Positions 26,201-36,464 of a stretch of DNA of 62,000 nucleotides are shown here, in pieces. The position numbers were made by a program, and so were the translations under genes. Under the pieces are notes generated by a model. The model was not told the origin of the DNA and made no database searches. It saw only the letters and a program-made list of their open reading frames with translations. Source of the stretch: Apostichopus japonicus (taxonomy: Eukaryota; Echinodermata; Holothuroidea; Aspidochirotida; Stichopodidae); assembly GCF_037975245.1 (NCBI RefSeq), contig NC_092562.1, positions 14,205,521-14,267,520 on the forward strand, read 5' to 3'. Position 1 is the first letter of the stretch. Each line of letters opens with the position of its first letter.

Positions 26201-29200
26201 TTTAATAATTTAATGTGCTACATATTTTACCAGTTATATATCTTTAAAGATGTTCTTTATTACGGAATAAGTGCCAGGGCAACCGAATATATCTACTCCT
26301 AAACACATCATCATCGTTAGTACAACATGAGCTACAACTCATTGCACTCTTTTACTCAGCAATGCACTTTATCTCTTGAGAAATGGCCGTTCAAAAATCT
26401 CATTCATTAGCCTATTGTTGTAAATTGTTTGTTTTTTTTGGACGTTAGTAGGTAACAATGTAAAAGAACTTTATAAAATATTTACACTTACTTATTTGGA
26501 GTATTCGACAATAAAATCCAATACCATCTAATGCCACCCATGTACATCTAACACTTCCACGAATATTACTGACTGGATGCAACTGAAAATCTGACTGTAT
26601 GTTAACTTAGCCAACAGATTAGATTCACGTAATTATCCACAAATGTAAAAAAAAAACGTTCATACTAAAGTTAGCAGCTTCATTAATTAATAATTTAGAT
26701 AGAACAGGTAAAAATATAACTTGTATCATATACACTTGTGTATATAGTATATAAAATATATGATTTGGTTATTAACTGACATTATATGACAGAAAATTCA
26801 TATACACTGTCTGAGACAATAAACACTGGACAGTGGTCCATACTATTTCAGGAACATATGATCAGCTATAATAGTCTCAAGATAGCTATAGTTTGTTATT
26901 TTAACAGTCTATAGAAGTAACAACCACTTACATATGATCAGCTATGATAGTATCATGTTAGTTATAGTTTGTTATTTTAACAGACTATAGAAGTCACAAC
27001 CACTTACATATGATCAGCTATAATAGTTTCATGTTAGTTATAGTTTGTTATTTAAACATACTATGGAAGTAACAACCACTTACATGGGATCGACTATGAT
27101 ATTATCATGTTAGTCATAGTTTGTTACTTTAAAAGACTAATGAAGTAACAACCACTTACAGTTTCTGCAAACTCTCGCAAACTAGATTCAAGGCCCCCTC
27201 ATCAATGTGACGAAGTTTCCGATTCAAGCTCAGTCTCCTATTAAGTAATGAAATATTGTGTAAGATGGATAAGAACAGAATAATGGGATAATAAAAATTA
27301 TTTTGAATTTCCAAGTCCAATACAACAGTATGAAGAATATATCGTCCAACTCCGTTGCAATACTGTCCAGTACATTTACTCAAAATGTATTCATTTATTT
27401 TTCAGTACCAATGAAAGGGGTACGCCAGATTCCTTTTAAATATCTTGTTGTATGCACGTAGTGAACGAGCGAACCTTTACAAATTTGGTGATCATGTTCA
27501 CTGAATGGTTTGACAGATTTTTCACCTGTGAGCTTCATAGCCACAATCTCTCCAGAAGTACTGTCGGGGAACAAAATCTCATCTTGCGAAGCTATATCGT
27601 TATTTGATTTATATGACATATCAGCGGAGTGAAAAGTCATAATTACATAATTATAACAATAATAACGATGTTAAAACCTAACTGCAACAAACGGCCAAAT
27701 AAAAAAAGAGTTTCTGTTTAAGCAACTTAATGTAGCAACAATTGTGACCGAAAGGCAAGCATTCCTTTTCAATGAAAATTCAGCTTGGGGAAACAGACCA
27801 TCAAATTAAAAACGTTTACTTTACTTGTAACTGTCTCTTAACATCAAGAGTCTCAATAAGTTTATGCCTTTATGCTTTTAATAGACCTTACACCATGGAC
27901 TGCAGTAAAACCTTAGCAGAACGACGTCATTTCCATTCTTCTGGGTCAAAATAAACCTGGTTTCAATGTACTTACATTATACGTAATCTTACGTGACTGT
28001 GACGTCACATAATTCTCATATGATCAGCCAAGACGCAAGATTAGGAATGAAAGGTTATTAATTGTCTGAAAACATGAATCAAATTTTGCATGAACAAATC
28101 ATCATATGGAAACAATTACGTAACGTATTCAGAAATGACTGATAACGATACGGAAAAAAAGAAGAAAAAACCCCATCATTTGTCAGTATCGCTACTTCTT
28201 TGATAGTCTGATACTTTATTTAATAGATGCGATACTATAGGATACTGCTACATTTCCCCCGTTATACGTACAAATCGATCAGTCGTGGAAGAAAACCCAA
28301 GCTGTGTTGACTAATCCGATCGAAAAGATTGTTTCGTAAATCGCTGTGGAAGAAGATCATCAAAAAAGAAAAAGAAGTAGCAGAACAAAGACGAAGGCAA
28401 TACATAAATGTATTTTAGCATAATTTGTTATAGTATTAAAAGTAAGGCCAGTCATTGCCCTGTGAAAAAAAAGGTATGTCTCAAGAATTTAATAACTGTC
28501 TCGAGAGAGAACAAAAATCTGTTTGGTGTTTTAGCACTTAAACGGCTTAATAAATACAAAATAAAACAATAGGACATCACAATATATAGGAATGAATACT
28601 TTAAACGACATTGAGTTTAACCATGGCATTTATAAAAGTGTCAAAATGTACTTACAGGAGAGTTAGTTTGGAACAATTTCGTGTAATATAATCTGGCAGG
28701 AAGGCAATGCGATTACTATGTAAGTTCCTGAATATTAAAAACGAAGAAGACATGTTAATAACAAAAGCTGTTGCAATTTGTCATAAATATGTATATATAT
28801 ATATACTTTAAATTTTCAATTGTTTGATAAATAGGTCGACTGGCAACCACTGACCTGGAACAGAACGTGTGTCTAGAAAACGTGGTGTTCTAGGTCTGTT
28901 ACAAGCCTATACCAGTTCACTAAGTGGTGATCCAAGGGTGTTTTCCTTTTCTACAAAATCTTCAAATTTAAGGTTTAACTCACACTTCCTCTAGATGTTC
29001 ACATTGGCTGAAAATCAGTTCGCTACTTTCCAGAAGGTTGTTGTTAGCAATTCTAAAGAAATATAAAAGAAGTCCGCTGGCGACATGTTTATTATGAACT
29101 TTAAACTTGTAAATTTAGATGTTTTGTAGCAGTTTTGTTTATTCTGAAAGGTTTACAAACTTAGTTCTGGTATAGTTTTAAAGTACAATAAATTGTTAAT

Positions 29201-31821
29201 GTTTCCAATTTAAGTTGTTATCACTATGAAACTGCATTAACGGTATTTCAGATGTAGTTTTCACAGTTATTGCCTGTTTTGAATTGAAGTTAAGTATGTT
29301 TTATTGGTAGTAAAGTTCAAATATGCTCGTACATATATAAAGTTGAGAGACGGAACTTTTCCTAAACGACTAATTTCTCCAAATTTTGAGGTGCATTTTA
29401 AATAATCTCAGGCATAGACCTACTGAGTACCTTGAAGATGGTTAAGTATATCCCAAGCATTATTAACATACATTGACTTACAGTTTTTTCATACTCATTG
29501 GTGGAATAAATGGTTCTGTCACAGAGTTCATTACGATTGTACTGTCAAACAAATGAAACCAACCATTAATTAGTTGAAATAGTTTCTTTGTTTATTTGAC
29601 AAAGATATCCAAATTACAGCGTATTTGTGTATCAAGAGGTTCTAAGTAAACCAATAAGAGGAATATGAATCTCGATGTAATAACAATAACAATAATAATA
29701 ATGATTATAATAATAATAATAATAATAATGATGATGATGATAATAATAATAATAATAATAATAATGATGATAATGATGATGATGATAAAAATAATAATAA
29801 TAATAATAATAATAAATAATAATAATATTATATGATTTGATGTAGGATGACGATCCGACAAATAAAGAGAAAGAGGAAGTGGTCATGGGTCATATTGTTG
29901 TCGAGCATTTGTCCTTTCGCATTATCTCGTTGATTGTGTACACAATACATCCCGATATTCTCGTTGTCATTATAAATGGACTCAAATCGTGTTGAAAGCT
30001 TGTATTGGGGAGTAACAACCAATCTTGCATTATTATATAATGCGACAGAGTATTGCAATAAACTTTGTTCCTAGTATGATTCTCTAAGGATTTTAGGAAG
30101 CGTTACATTGCCAAAAGTTACGAATATAGGCTATATCCCCAACTCATAAGTATGTGTGGACGAAAAAAACATTCCGCTGTGTTCCATTGGAACTGGGGGC
30201 GGACCATAAAAGCATTTAATTCCGACCACACAAGGTATACTCACAGTTTGGACAGTACGGCAAAATATCTAAAATAATCCTTCGGTATACATGAGATTCC
30301 ATTGTTCTCAAAATTACTGTGGAAAGAATAATCAGCGTATACCTTTAATGCTATAGTGTTACCATGACTTTCTATCGCTTCGTTTTGGATATCTCTCCAT
30401 AAAAAAGCAGATGCAAAGGACAGTAAGAAACACCAAAGAGAAATATGTTTAAAGATTTTTTTTTAAACTGCACTACATGGAACCTCGACCCAGCAAACAT
30501 ACACAATAGGCCTCCCTACGGTCCTGAGGAGGGGGATGTGGGTGGGGTTATATTCGTTTATTCCTTCCGTTAAACTTTTTAAAGTTTACGATCCCTTCGG
30601 TTCTTACAAGGCATGCGGATAAAATGCAATTTTGTCTTTACCAAAATAACCATACGATGTCACTGATGAAACTAACTAACTATCCAAACGTTTCTGTGAT
30701 CATTTCGAAGATGCAAATTCTTCGAAGTGGTATTCTTCACACGGACCACACCCGTGATACGTATCTCTACTCCACCCACAATCCGATAGACACAATAAGC
30801 AATGAGAAAAAGCCCACTTAGTTTAGCAATGATCTCTATGATGGGATATTATATAAAATTAGGGTATGGCCTATAAGAAAACCGCCGGCCTATACAGAGA
30901 TTTTGTATATGAAACTAAGAAGAAATGAATCCTTTTGCAATAAATTAAATACATACATGGTGTAGGTGTCATTCGGTATATGTGATGGAATTGCTGTTAA
31001 ATTCCTATTGGAACAATCAACGTTTCGGCTCACACATTTGCAAACCTCGCAGACGTTGGAATCTAAGGACAAATTTCAAAGAAGTAAAATTTATTGATAG
31101 CAAATAATCATTGGTATGTTAATAAGGACTACATTTGATTGTGTCCATGACCAAACATGTCACACAACACTGTAAATATTAACCAAGATTGGGCTATCCT
31201 CACAGCGGTACGATTTGCCCTCTATAGGCTAAGAGTAGAAGGGAAGCTAATTTCAATGTGATCATTTTCAATGTTGTATTTATATTATTATATTCGCTCA
31301 AGCAACTGAGAAAGTTCTTGTCTTTATTATTTATTAAACATTGCACGTATAATTGCTCTGAAATGTTACTATTAAATATGACAAAAGTAATCAAAACAGC
31401 GAACATATTATACGACAGGTTAAATACTAATCAAAGACCGGCGGCTATTTTGAAATAATTCCCTTTCGCCCTCATAACATTGAACTTTTAGTACAACTTG
31501 TGACTGGTTTGAACTGTCATCATAAAAAATAAGTCTTTTGATTATGACAGAACGAACTGTATTACATTGCTCTCAATTTACCAGCAATGCTTTTAAACAC
31601 TGCAAGATAGAGAAACTCAAATGTGCAAGAAGCAAGGTAAATGTTCCAGATAAATTGCAACGGACATGATACTCTCTCTCACTCCCTCTCTGGGATTTAT
31701 GCCTTTAATGGTAACATCTTGTCCCTCACTTACCCAATAAGCGACAAGGATCATTTCCAGAGGCCACGCAGATGGCGGTGATGGCAACCATTAAAGCATA
31801 ACATAGTTGCAAGATGTCCAT
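17009..31821 (-). CDS. LRR / GCC2-GCC3 / multi-pass membrane receptor, gene A (complete, 18 exons)
   Basis: Eighteen exons can be joined on the minus strand with consistent splice phases and no stop: 31734-31821, 30957-31062, 30245-30316, 29482-29541, 28656-28727, 27160-27237, 26111-26185, 25862-25933, 25199-25261, 24724-24795, 23619-23771, 23115-23183, 22761-22818, 22618-22674, 20645-20813, 18559-20096, 17674-17812, 17009-17229. The total is 3,162 nt, or 1,053 residues. Seen in order: hydrophobic signal peptide (1-22), LRR N-terminal cysteine cap (30-64), LRRs (65-346), cysteine-rich stalk of the GCC2/GCC3 type (about 366-600), then seven or eight hydrophobic segments from about 605 and a short polar tail. 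The architecture suggests a cell-surface receptor or adhesion protein; ligand and signalling are unknown. The acceptor of exon 11 is not canonical. Identification rests on motifs read by eye. Confidence 0.82.
17674..17812 (-). CDS. Gene A exon 17: two further membrane segments
   Basis: 139 nt, phase 0 to 1. Encodes LASLLAIFLNMLMVAVPANE, then TMTFILIFLNIGVLGVTFG. Acceptor accttctacag, donor gtgagt. It completes the polytopic region. Confidence 0.82.
17868..18150 (+). mobile_element. tRNA-derived SINE in a gene A intron
   Basis: Shows a box-A-like tagctcaggcaatgg and a box-B-like ggctcgagtcc spaced as in a Pol III promoter, followed by a body of about 200 bp. Different family from the SINEs at 37,774 and 51,478. 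Confidence 0.5.
18559..20096 (-). CDS. Gene A exon 16: cysteine-rich stalk and main membrane region
   Basis: A single large exon of 1,538 nt (phase 1 to 0). It opens with further GCC2/GCC3-like cysteines (ACNNCNNGTFVAKGGG, CAVCPEGTNKS, CELCPQAGLRCENDF), then a juxtamembrane cysteine cluster ending CAEKYFQVLNFCHECPQ. Hydrophobic segments follow: WVFLLEVALGLLLLAGCCFY, LIGIIVTVSVALVPAMAVCL, LLFATLLGLFITY, VFSLYIVAFPGLLFYLLW, and a long one or two from CIVILFGWGSSLSIFITIF. No seven-transmembrane GPCR signature is evident to me. It resembles polytopic tails found behind EGF or GCC2/GCC3 stalks in marine invertebrates, a likeness recalled and not tested. The exon ends CAG before gtacac. Confidence 0.85.
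20178..20462. mobile_element. Fold-back MITE in a gene A intron
   Basis: Left arm 20,178-20,308 and right arm 20,318-20,462 are imperfect reverse complements around gttgggatttgttgg-like sequence. It lies between exons 15 and 16. Related to 10,994-11,335. Confidence 0.72.
20645..20813 (-). CDS. Gene A exon 15: GCC2/GCC3-like cysteine repeat
   Basis: 169 nt, phase 0 to 1. Encodes TTIKVIDPYQRDSLLQRGFN, then a cysteine module containing YTCVACAQGSYTNLQGRKGC and IPCPRG. The CxxCxxGxYxNxxGxxxCxxCPxG spacing is that of GCC2/GCC3 (ephrin-receptor-like) modules. Acceptor acttttcag, donor gtgagt. The preceding intron is about 1.8 kb. Confidence 0.82.
20814..22617. other. Large intron 14 of gene A
   Basis: No further exon was found. 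It holds an imperfect GAT/AAT repeat at 21,855-21,990 and A-rich sequence at 22,330-22,470. Confidence 0.55.
22618..22674 (-). CDS. Gene A exon 14: linker after the LRRs
   Basis: 57 nt in phase 0, encoding CLRRPIRRELLLVDLPPNK. It is supported by frame agreement with the exons on both sides. Donor gtagga is less strong. The intron to exon 13 is only 86 bp. Confidence 0.6.
22761..22818 (-). CDS. Gene A exon 13: last LRR, phase change
   Basis: 58 nt, entering at phase 2 and leaving at phase 0. Encodes KFNQKFIPAELPVQSYKAD. It closes the LRR array. No standard LRR C-terminal cysteine cap was seen after it. Confidence 0.7.
23115..23183 (-). CDS. Gene A exon 12: LRR
   Basis: 69 nt, phase 2 to 2. 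Encodes YLDGNSLFEIPEGMLSLTSV then DTL, a very clear LRR. Donor gtgagt. Confidence 0.85.
23619..23771 (-). CDS. Gene A exon 11: double LRR with altered acceptor
   Basis: 153 nt and 51 codons, two LRRs in one exon (begins DLSSNRLITIPEELFSSEYT; the second repeat carries LTLSDNKLEYIPPTVF). The reading frame is open and the donor gtaagtg is good. The position that is AG in gene B (plus-strand ct at 941-942) is AT here (plus-strand at at 23772-23773). The nearest downstream AG would remove 12 nt in frame (residues DLSS). The 5' limit given follows the gene B alignment. Confidence 0.72.
24724..24795 (-). CDS. Gene A exon 10: LRR
   Basis: 72 nt, phase 2 to 2. Encodes VLSNASLTSIPTKLFNSTSI then TRDL. 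Acceptor ctgttttcag, donor gtaagt. Confidence 0.82.
25199..25261 (-). CDS. Gene A exon 9: short LRR
   Basis: 63 nt, phase 2 to 2. Encodes SNPLIQLDDSTFKHLTSIQS then L. Acceptor gaactttcag, donor gtaaga. Gene B has the same length and nearly the same sequence. Confidence 0.78.
25862..25933 (-). CDS. Gene A exon 8: LRR
   Basis: 72 nt, phase 2 to 2. Encodes KLAFDDITHIDGEMFYSQIR then LFYM. Acceptor cgttttacag, donor gtaaga. Confidence 0.8.
26111..26185 (-). CDS. Gene A exon 7: LRR
   Basis: 75 nt, phase 2 to 2. Encodes TMSECDMLGNVPTGLIRGCT then KLTSL. Acceptor cttatgaacag, donor gtaagtg. LRR spacing is kept. Confidence 0.8.
26856..27159 (-). repeat. Four 76-bp intronic repeats with donor-like sites (gene A)
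   Basis: Units 26856-26931, 26932-27007, 27008-27083 and 27084-27159. All four start with gtaagtggttgt on the minus strand. The one touching exon 6 is the real donor. Confidence 0.88.
27160..27237 (-). CDS. Gene A exon 6: LRR
   Basis: 78 nt, phase 2 to 2. Encodes RLSLNRKLRHIDEGALNLVC then ESLQKL. Its donor gtaagtgg is the first of four donors spaced exactly 76 bp apart in the following intron. Confidence 0.82.
28656..28727 (-). CDS. Gene A exon 5: LRR
   Basis: 72 nt, phase 2 to 2, encoding NLHSNRIAFLPDYITRNCSK then LTLL, a standard LRR. Acceptor ttaatattcag and donor gtaagt are consensus. Confidence 0.82.
29482..29541 (-). CDS. Gene A exon 4: short LRR
   Basis: 60 nt, phase 2 to 2, encoding TIVMNSVTEPFIPPMSMKKL. 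It is four residues shorter than a standard LRR but keeps the N, IP and final L positions. Gene B has an exon of identical length. Confidence 0.7.
29683..29826. repeat. (TAA/TGA)n microsatellite
   Basis: Mixed trinucleotide run in a gene A intron, missing from the matching gene B intron near 7,710. Confidence 0.88.
30245..30316 (-). CDS. Gene A exon 3: LRR
   Basis: 72 nt, phase 2 to 2. Encodes NFENNGISCIPKDYFRYFAV then LSKL, a 24-residue LRR with the NxI..IPxxxFxxxxxLxxL spacing. Acceptor tttccacag, donor gtgagt. Confidence 0.8.
30957..31062 (-). CDS. Gene A exon 2: LRR N-terminal cap
   Basis: Encodes DSNVCEVCKCVSRNVDCSNR followed by NLTAIPSHIPNDTYTM. The C-x2-C-x-C-x6-C spacing and the following NLTAIPxxIP are the usual LRRNT pattern. 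It enters at phase 1 and leaves at phase 2, the phase kept by all LRR exons that follow. Donor gtatgt. Confidence 0.85.
31734..31821 (-). CDS. Gene A exon 1: start codon and signal peptide
   Basis: The ATG at 31819-31821 opens MDILQLCYALMVAITAICVA, a typical cleavable signal peptide, followed by SGNDPCRLL. The donor is gtaagtg and the phase is 1. The paralogue has an equivalent exon of the same 88 nt at 9598-9685, which supports this start. Confidence 0.85.
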
Positions 31822-32660
31822 TGTAACGAAAAGAAAAACTCAAATTGACTCTGCTTGTAGTTGACAAGCGATATTAATTAATAGTTATTACATATATTTC
31901 TTCATCGCCAAAGTGGCCTAGTGTAATAACTGCAGTGATTGATATAATTCACAAAGACTTTTTTGATATGTTATAAGAACGTAGTCGTAAAAAATATAAA
32001 ACCAATAACGCTATGAAACCGAAATTAAGGAAATGAGTGGAGTGATATTTGCGCGTTCATTAGGACAATAAGTATTTATTATGACAGGTATATGGCAGGA
32101 ATATACAGTTCGTGCATCAAGAGAAATTCTCTTATGTTTTACTTTATCCGAGAGTAATTTCTGGTTTTATAGCTGCCGTTATATTTAATGATGAAATTTC
32201 TTATCATTAGATTTTCACTTTCAGCTTAGCTGAGTGTTACAAAAAAATGCATCGAAAAAAAAACAATTAATTTTACTTACAATAAAGTCAGTTTTGAATA
32301 ATTGCGTGCGAAAGAAAAAACATTCCGACAAGTACCGAAGGCGAGTGCTATATAGTAAGACAAAATGAAAATGAAACTAAATGAAACTGCCTGAGTATGT
32401 CATGCAAGGGGTGAGACGTTATCTTTGTTATCTGGAAGTCACTGGGAATTGAATGCAAATTTCACTAGCCTGCGGATGCTGAGAATACCCTGCTCTTGCA
32501 TATCATCAGAATACATCTTCCCACTGCAGGCTATCCTTTGTAAAACATTTCAATAAGGTATAGATAGAACGGTTTAATCACATCAGAAGGTAAAGGGTTT
32601 TGCTAAATTGGTCACCGTGTAAGAACTCGATAGCCATTAATAGTTAAGAGCTTCTATAAT
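31822..32660. other. 5' flank of gene A
   Basis: Homologous to 9,686-10,466. An AT-rich stretch (aatatatgtaataa on the minus strand) lies about 85-95 bp upstream of the start codon, but I cannot call it a TATA box. Confidence 0.45.
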
Positions 32661-32948
32661 CAGGCGCGTTGTAGCCAGGAATTTGCCAAGGGAGGGGCGA
32701 ACATGTAGGCAAACTATCAGCGCCGTAGATTCTGCATTGAAAACTATCTAAGCGTAGCGCCATCGTGAGTTGGCGCTACGCGTACAAGAAAATTTTGGCT
32801 GAAAATGTCTCCCAGATCGCTGGAAATGGCACTTCCCAGGCCTTGTAAGTTGCATCTAAGCTTGAAATTACTAGCGATGTCATAAAAACATACAAACAAA
32901 ATATGCTCAAGGGGGGGGGGGGGCGGTCGCCCCCTCGCTACGCGCCTG
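32661..32948. mobile_element. hAT-type MITE (unit 2 copy)
   Basis: Terminal repeats caggcgcgttgtagcc and ggctacgcgcctg, flanked by a perfect 8-bp duplication tctataat at 32,653-32,660 and 32,949-32,956. Length 288 bp with no coding capacity. Contains the subterminal gcgtagcgcc ... ggcgctacgcg inverted motif. Confidence 0.85.
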
Positions 32949-33175
32949 TCTATAATAGTATACATAAATAGTCTAGAACGTGTGCAGCCCAGATTGTCGA
33001 TAGACTCATTTCGAGGGTCCGCATTGTCAACCTTGCTCTAAGGAAGGAAACGGCTACTAACAACACATTCATCTAGAAATTTATATTTTATATATTGTTT
33101 TCAGTATTGTTATCGTTTTGCTGCCGTTTATATGGTCACATCATTCCACTGAACAACGGAAACGACTCTTCTACG

Positions 33176-35588
33176 AGCTCTGCAAATTGCAAGATTTGAC
33201 TTACACTTGACAAAAATGTTCACAGTTTTTACTGAAAATCGATACCACCATCTCTAGAAAGTTGCATTGACCGTCTGTTAATTGAGTGACATCATTTCAA
33301 TTAGCGAGAATTCGTTTATGTTTGTCATTTACAGTCTCTCGTGTACGATATTAACTGAATTGTGTAGTTCTTTTTTATATATATCCACCCGAACCGAATT
33401 GTACAGTTGCTTATAATAGCGTTTTCGACATGAATACATTGCGCATATTGCGGCCTGTGTTAAAAAAAACACGTAAACAAGATGCATGTGATGATAACGA
33501 CTGTCCATTGGAGTCTACACAGGCCTAGTTTCAATGGTTACCTTCGTACACAGTACAGCGTTTACCTATAGAAACGAGCTGGAAAGCAAAATCGTGTTGC
33601 TAGCTCATTTATAACTAGCCTAGAAATACTATTAAAGCAGTAAGAATGGGCAAAAATGTGAAAGGTGTTGTGACAACAATGAGACCATCGGTCATACCAA
33701 GTAGTCTTCGTTTACCAGTCGTCCAACCATTACTAATCTATAATTCCACTACGATTTACTGCATTGTATTTTTAACATATCTAGCTCTCGCATGCTCCCA
33801 AAACATAACACGTGTTAGTGTGTTATAACACCCTGGCATATAAATGCATAATATGCTACACGTTAAGAACAAATATAAGCTCACACCTTTTCGGCTTGGG
33901 TGCACCCCTATATCATTGATGATTAGTAAAAAATGGGCTTATAGTGCATGCCTATAGGATAGATAACATCAAAGCTGTAAGCGATTGATTGAGGAATGTT
34001 CAGGTTGGAGAAGGGGAGAAGCGAGGATACACATTCTCCAGGTGCAGTTACAGTGTTAAAATGTAAGGTTTCAGTAGCAACTGATAAATAGAAGCAAAGA
34101 TGGGCTGTAAATGTTGTTAGAATAACTACATATCTAAACTTGTAAACTTTTAAACCAGAGCAAATGGCAAAATTGAATGTTTTTCAAAAGTATTAACACC
34201 ATATATCAGTAGTTCTAAGTATGATGTTCTGAAATAGGATTAAGAAGTAGGATATAGGAATTTTAAATAAAAAAATCCTTAGACTGTTGTAATGCTTGAT
34301 ATAAAATATTCTTTAGATGACATAATCACAGTCACGGGTTATCTTATTGCGTAAAGAATGCTACTGTCACGGAGATCATTTCAATCGACTTCAATTCAGT
34401 GATGTCAAATTACACTGAAGTCCTGTACATAACATCTTCGGTCTGGCATAAACTATGATTCAACAATGGTGAGCTTTATGAACATTCATTAGGTGCAGTT
34501 ACGTTATGTAAATCGAATGTAATTAAAATATGTCATTCAACAGTTCAAATATACACGTAAACGCATGACAATGAACAACAAATTGACTTTAGCTGATTTA
34601 GTTGCATACATAATGAACTCCTGTTCATTTACAATAGACCTCTTTAAGTTGTACCATTATGTGTTAATATATTTTAGCGTTCTCAAAATTCTCTTTCAAT
34701 GTAACCTCAATCCAATAAAACATAACCTATTTAGACAGGTACTTGAAATATTAATATCGCCGTTGAAATGTTTCACTGCTGTTTTATTTTTATTGAATGC
34801 ACAAGAACAAGTCATTCTCTGGATCAAGTATCAATAAACGCCTATTAGTTTTTATCTCATTGAATTTAATCTTATTTTCAAATTAGCTTTAATCAAATTC
34901 TTTCAATGTAACCTCCATCCAATGAAACATAGATTATGCAAGACAGGTACTTCAGATTTTAATATCGCCTTTGATTTGTTCTACTTGTTTCACTGCTGTT
35001 TCAGTTTTGTTGAATCCACAAGAATAAGTCATTCTCTCGTGGACAAGTACCAATAAACGCCTATTAGTTTTGATCGCATTGAATGTAATTGTCATGCTTA
35101 ATAGGTTAATATTCATGATAATGAGAGACAGCATTGAAATAAATTTTAAACATGGCTTGTGCTCACTGTTTCATTTTTATTGAAACACAAATATCTTATT
35201 TTCGAAGAAATGCAAGTAGGTTTGGAAAAAAATAGAGAGTTTACAAAATGGCCTTACAAGTACATCGGGGATTTAACAAAGTGACAACGAAGAGATATAT
35301 AACAATAATAAAAACAGTAATTGTTTTCTTCGAAGAAACAGCATTTAACAAGTTTATCTAAATTTGTACATACATTGTTAATGATGTTAATTAAACCTGG
35401 CTTGATTAAAAATGTAGATGGGATATGTCAATATGCCGTGGCATGCAGAGTTTCCTGGTATTAATATAATTCCAAATTTACAGTTTAATTAATACATAAG
35501 TTAAACGATAACCAAATATCACTTTCTATCAAATAAAGTGCATTTGGTTATCATCATATCTGCAACATGATTCCAAGTTGGTATGGCT
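33176..35588. other. Segment of about 2.4 kb specific to unit 2
   Basis: Unit 1 reads straight through cttctacgtgtgtctgtc at 10,990-11,007, while unit 2 is split at cttctacg (33,175) and resumes at gtgtgtctgtc (35,589). No credible gene inside. It includes a direct repeat of about 200 bp at 34,691-34,866 and 34,900-35,095. Confidence 0.6.
34691..35095. repeat. Two-copy direct repeat, about 200 bp
   Basis: Both copies carry tttcaatgtaacctc..atccaat, agacaggtactt, tttcactgctgtttt and caataaacgcctattagttt in the same order. The short open frames over it are not conserved between copies. Confidence 0.75.
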
Positions 35589-35589
35589 A

Positions 35590-35735
35590 TACGTGTGTCT
35601 GTCATTCAGGACCTGAAACTCACAGAGAACACAGTTACTATTGTAAATCTTAAAGTTGTGTGCCAAAGTAAAAACTGGGATCGTGCTATAAATCGGTAGC
35701 ATGTGCTATAAGGTTTACAGTAAGAACTGAAGATG
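35590..35735 (+). mobile_element. Half copy of the fold-back MITE
   Basis: Matches the left arm of the element at 10,994-11,335 (same gtgtctgtcattcag start through cagtaagaactga) but lacks the second arm. Confidence 0.65.
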
Positions 35736-36464
35736 TAATTCATTGTTCACTACAATTGTTGCTATCATTAAGCATATGCCTTGATTATAGAGTTTTTAGC
35801 AAATTTCAGTAAAGTGTAAAGTGCACTGGGTTGCACTAGGTTGTGAAATCATAGGGAGAGAACCTCATAGCACCCCATTTATATAGTTATATTTATTAAA
35901 TGTATTATTGTTCTCCACAATTTTGCAATCAGGAAGCATTTGACTCGATAAAAGAAATAAATCAACAAAATTCAAAAATTGCCCTGAGCACTGGGTAGTG
36001 GAATCATGGGTAGGGGGTTCTTCCTTATATCAGCCAAACCATGAGGAAAAAGTACCGCTTAGGCCCAAAGACTAACAAATTTATCCTTTTGTATATGAAT
36101 TTTCTTTCAAAGTTGTAAAATACGGCAGAATCTTTTAAAACCAAAGCTGGATAGAAATATACTTCTCATCAGTTACAAGAAACACAATTTATGCCTTGTA
36201 TCTGTAATATTGTGACAAATAGCTTGTTCCTTGAAAATTGTCATAACTCGTTCATTTACAGGAATGAAGTATCCCGCAAAGAGGCCTAGGAAGGCTGATG
36301 CTTCAGTGCTTGCGTTAGATTTTTTTAAGATGCCATCTGCGACATATTTGAAGATGACCTCTTCAAATTGAAGACCTCACTCACATCAAGGTGATTCACC
36401 TATCGAGAAAAGTGAAACTTCATATAAAAGATTAAATGTTTTACAAGTTTGCAGAAGAACTTTT

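Noticed and set aside
26492-26527. Possible 36-nt exon in gene A (and 3861-3896 in gene B) with acceptor and donor and preserved phase
   Set aside because: The encoded residues (WYWILLSNTPN) do not fit the LRR pattern, and both copies are similar throughout the intron. Needs transcripts before it can be called.
27976-28050. Donor-like gtaagtac with upstream sequence resembling an exon, also near 5,306 in gene B
   Set aside because: All frames compatible with phase 2 have stops, and the sequence differs between paralogues.
29592-29886. Open frames rich in isoleucine or tyrosine
   Set aside because: Translation of a trinucleotide microsatellite.
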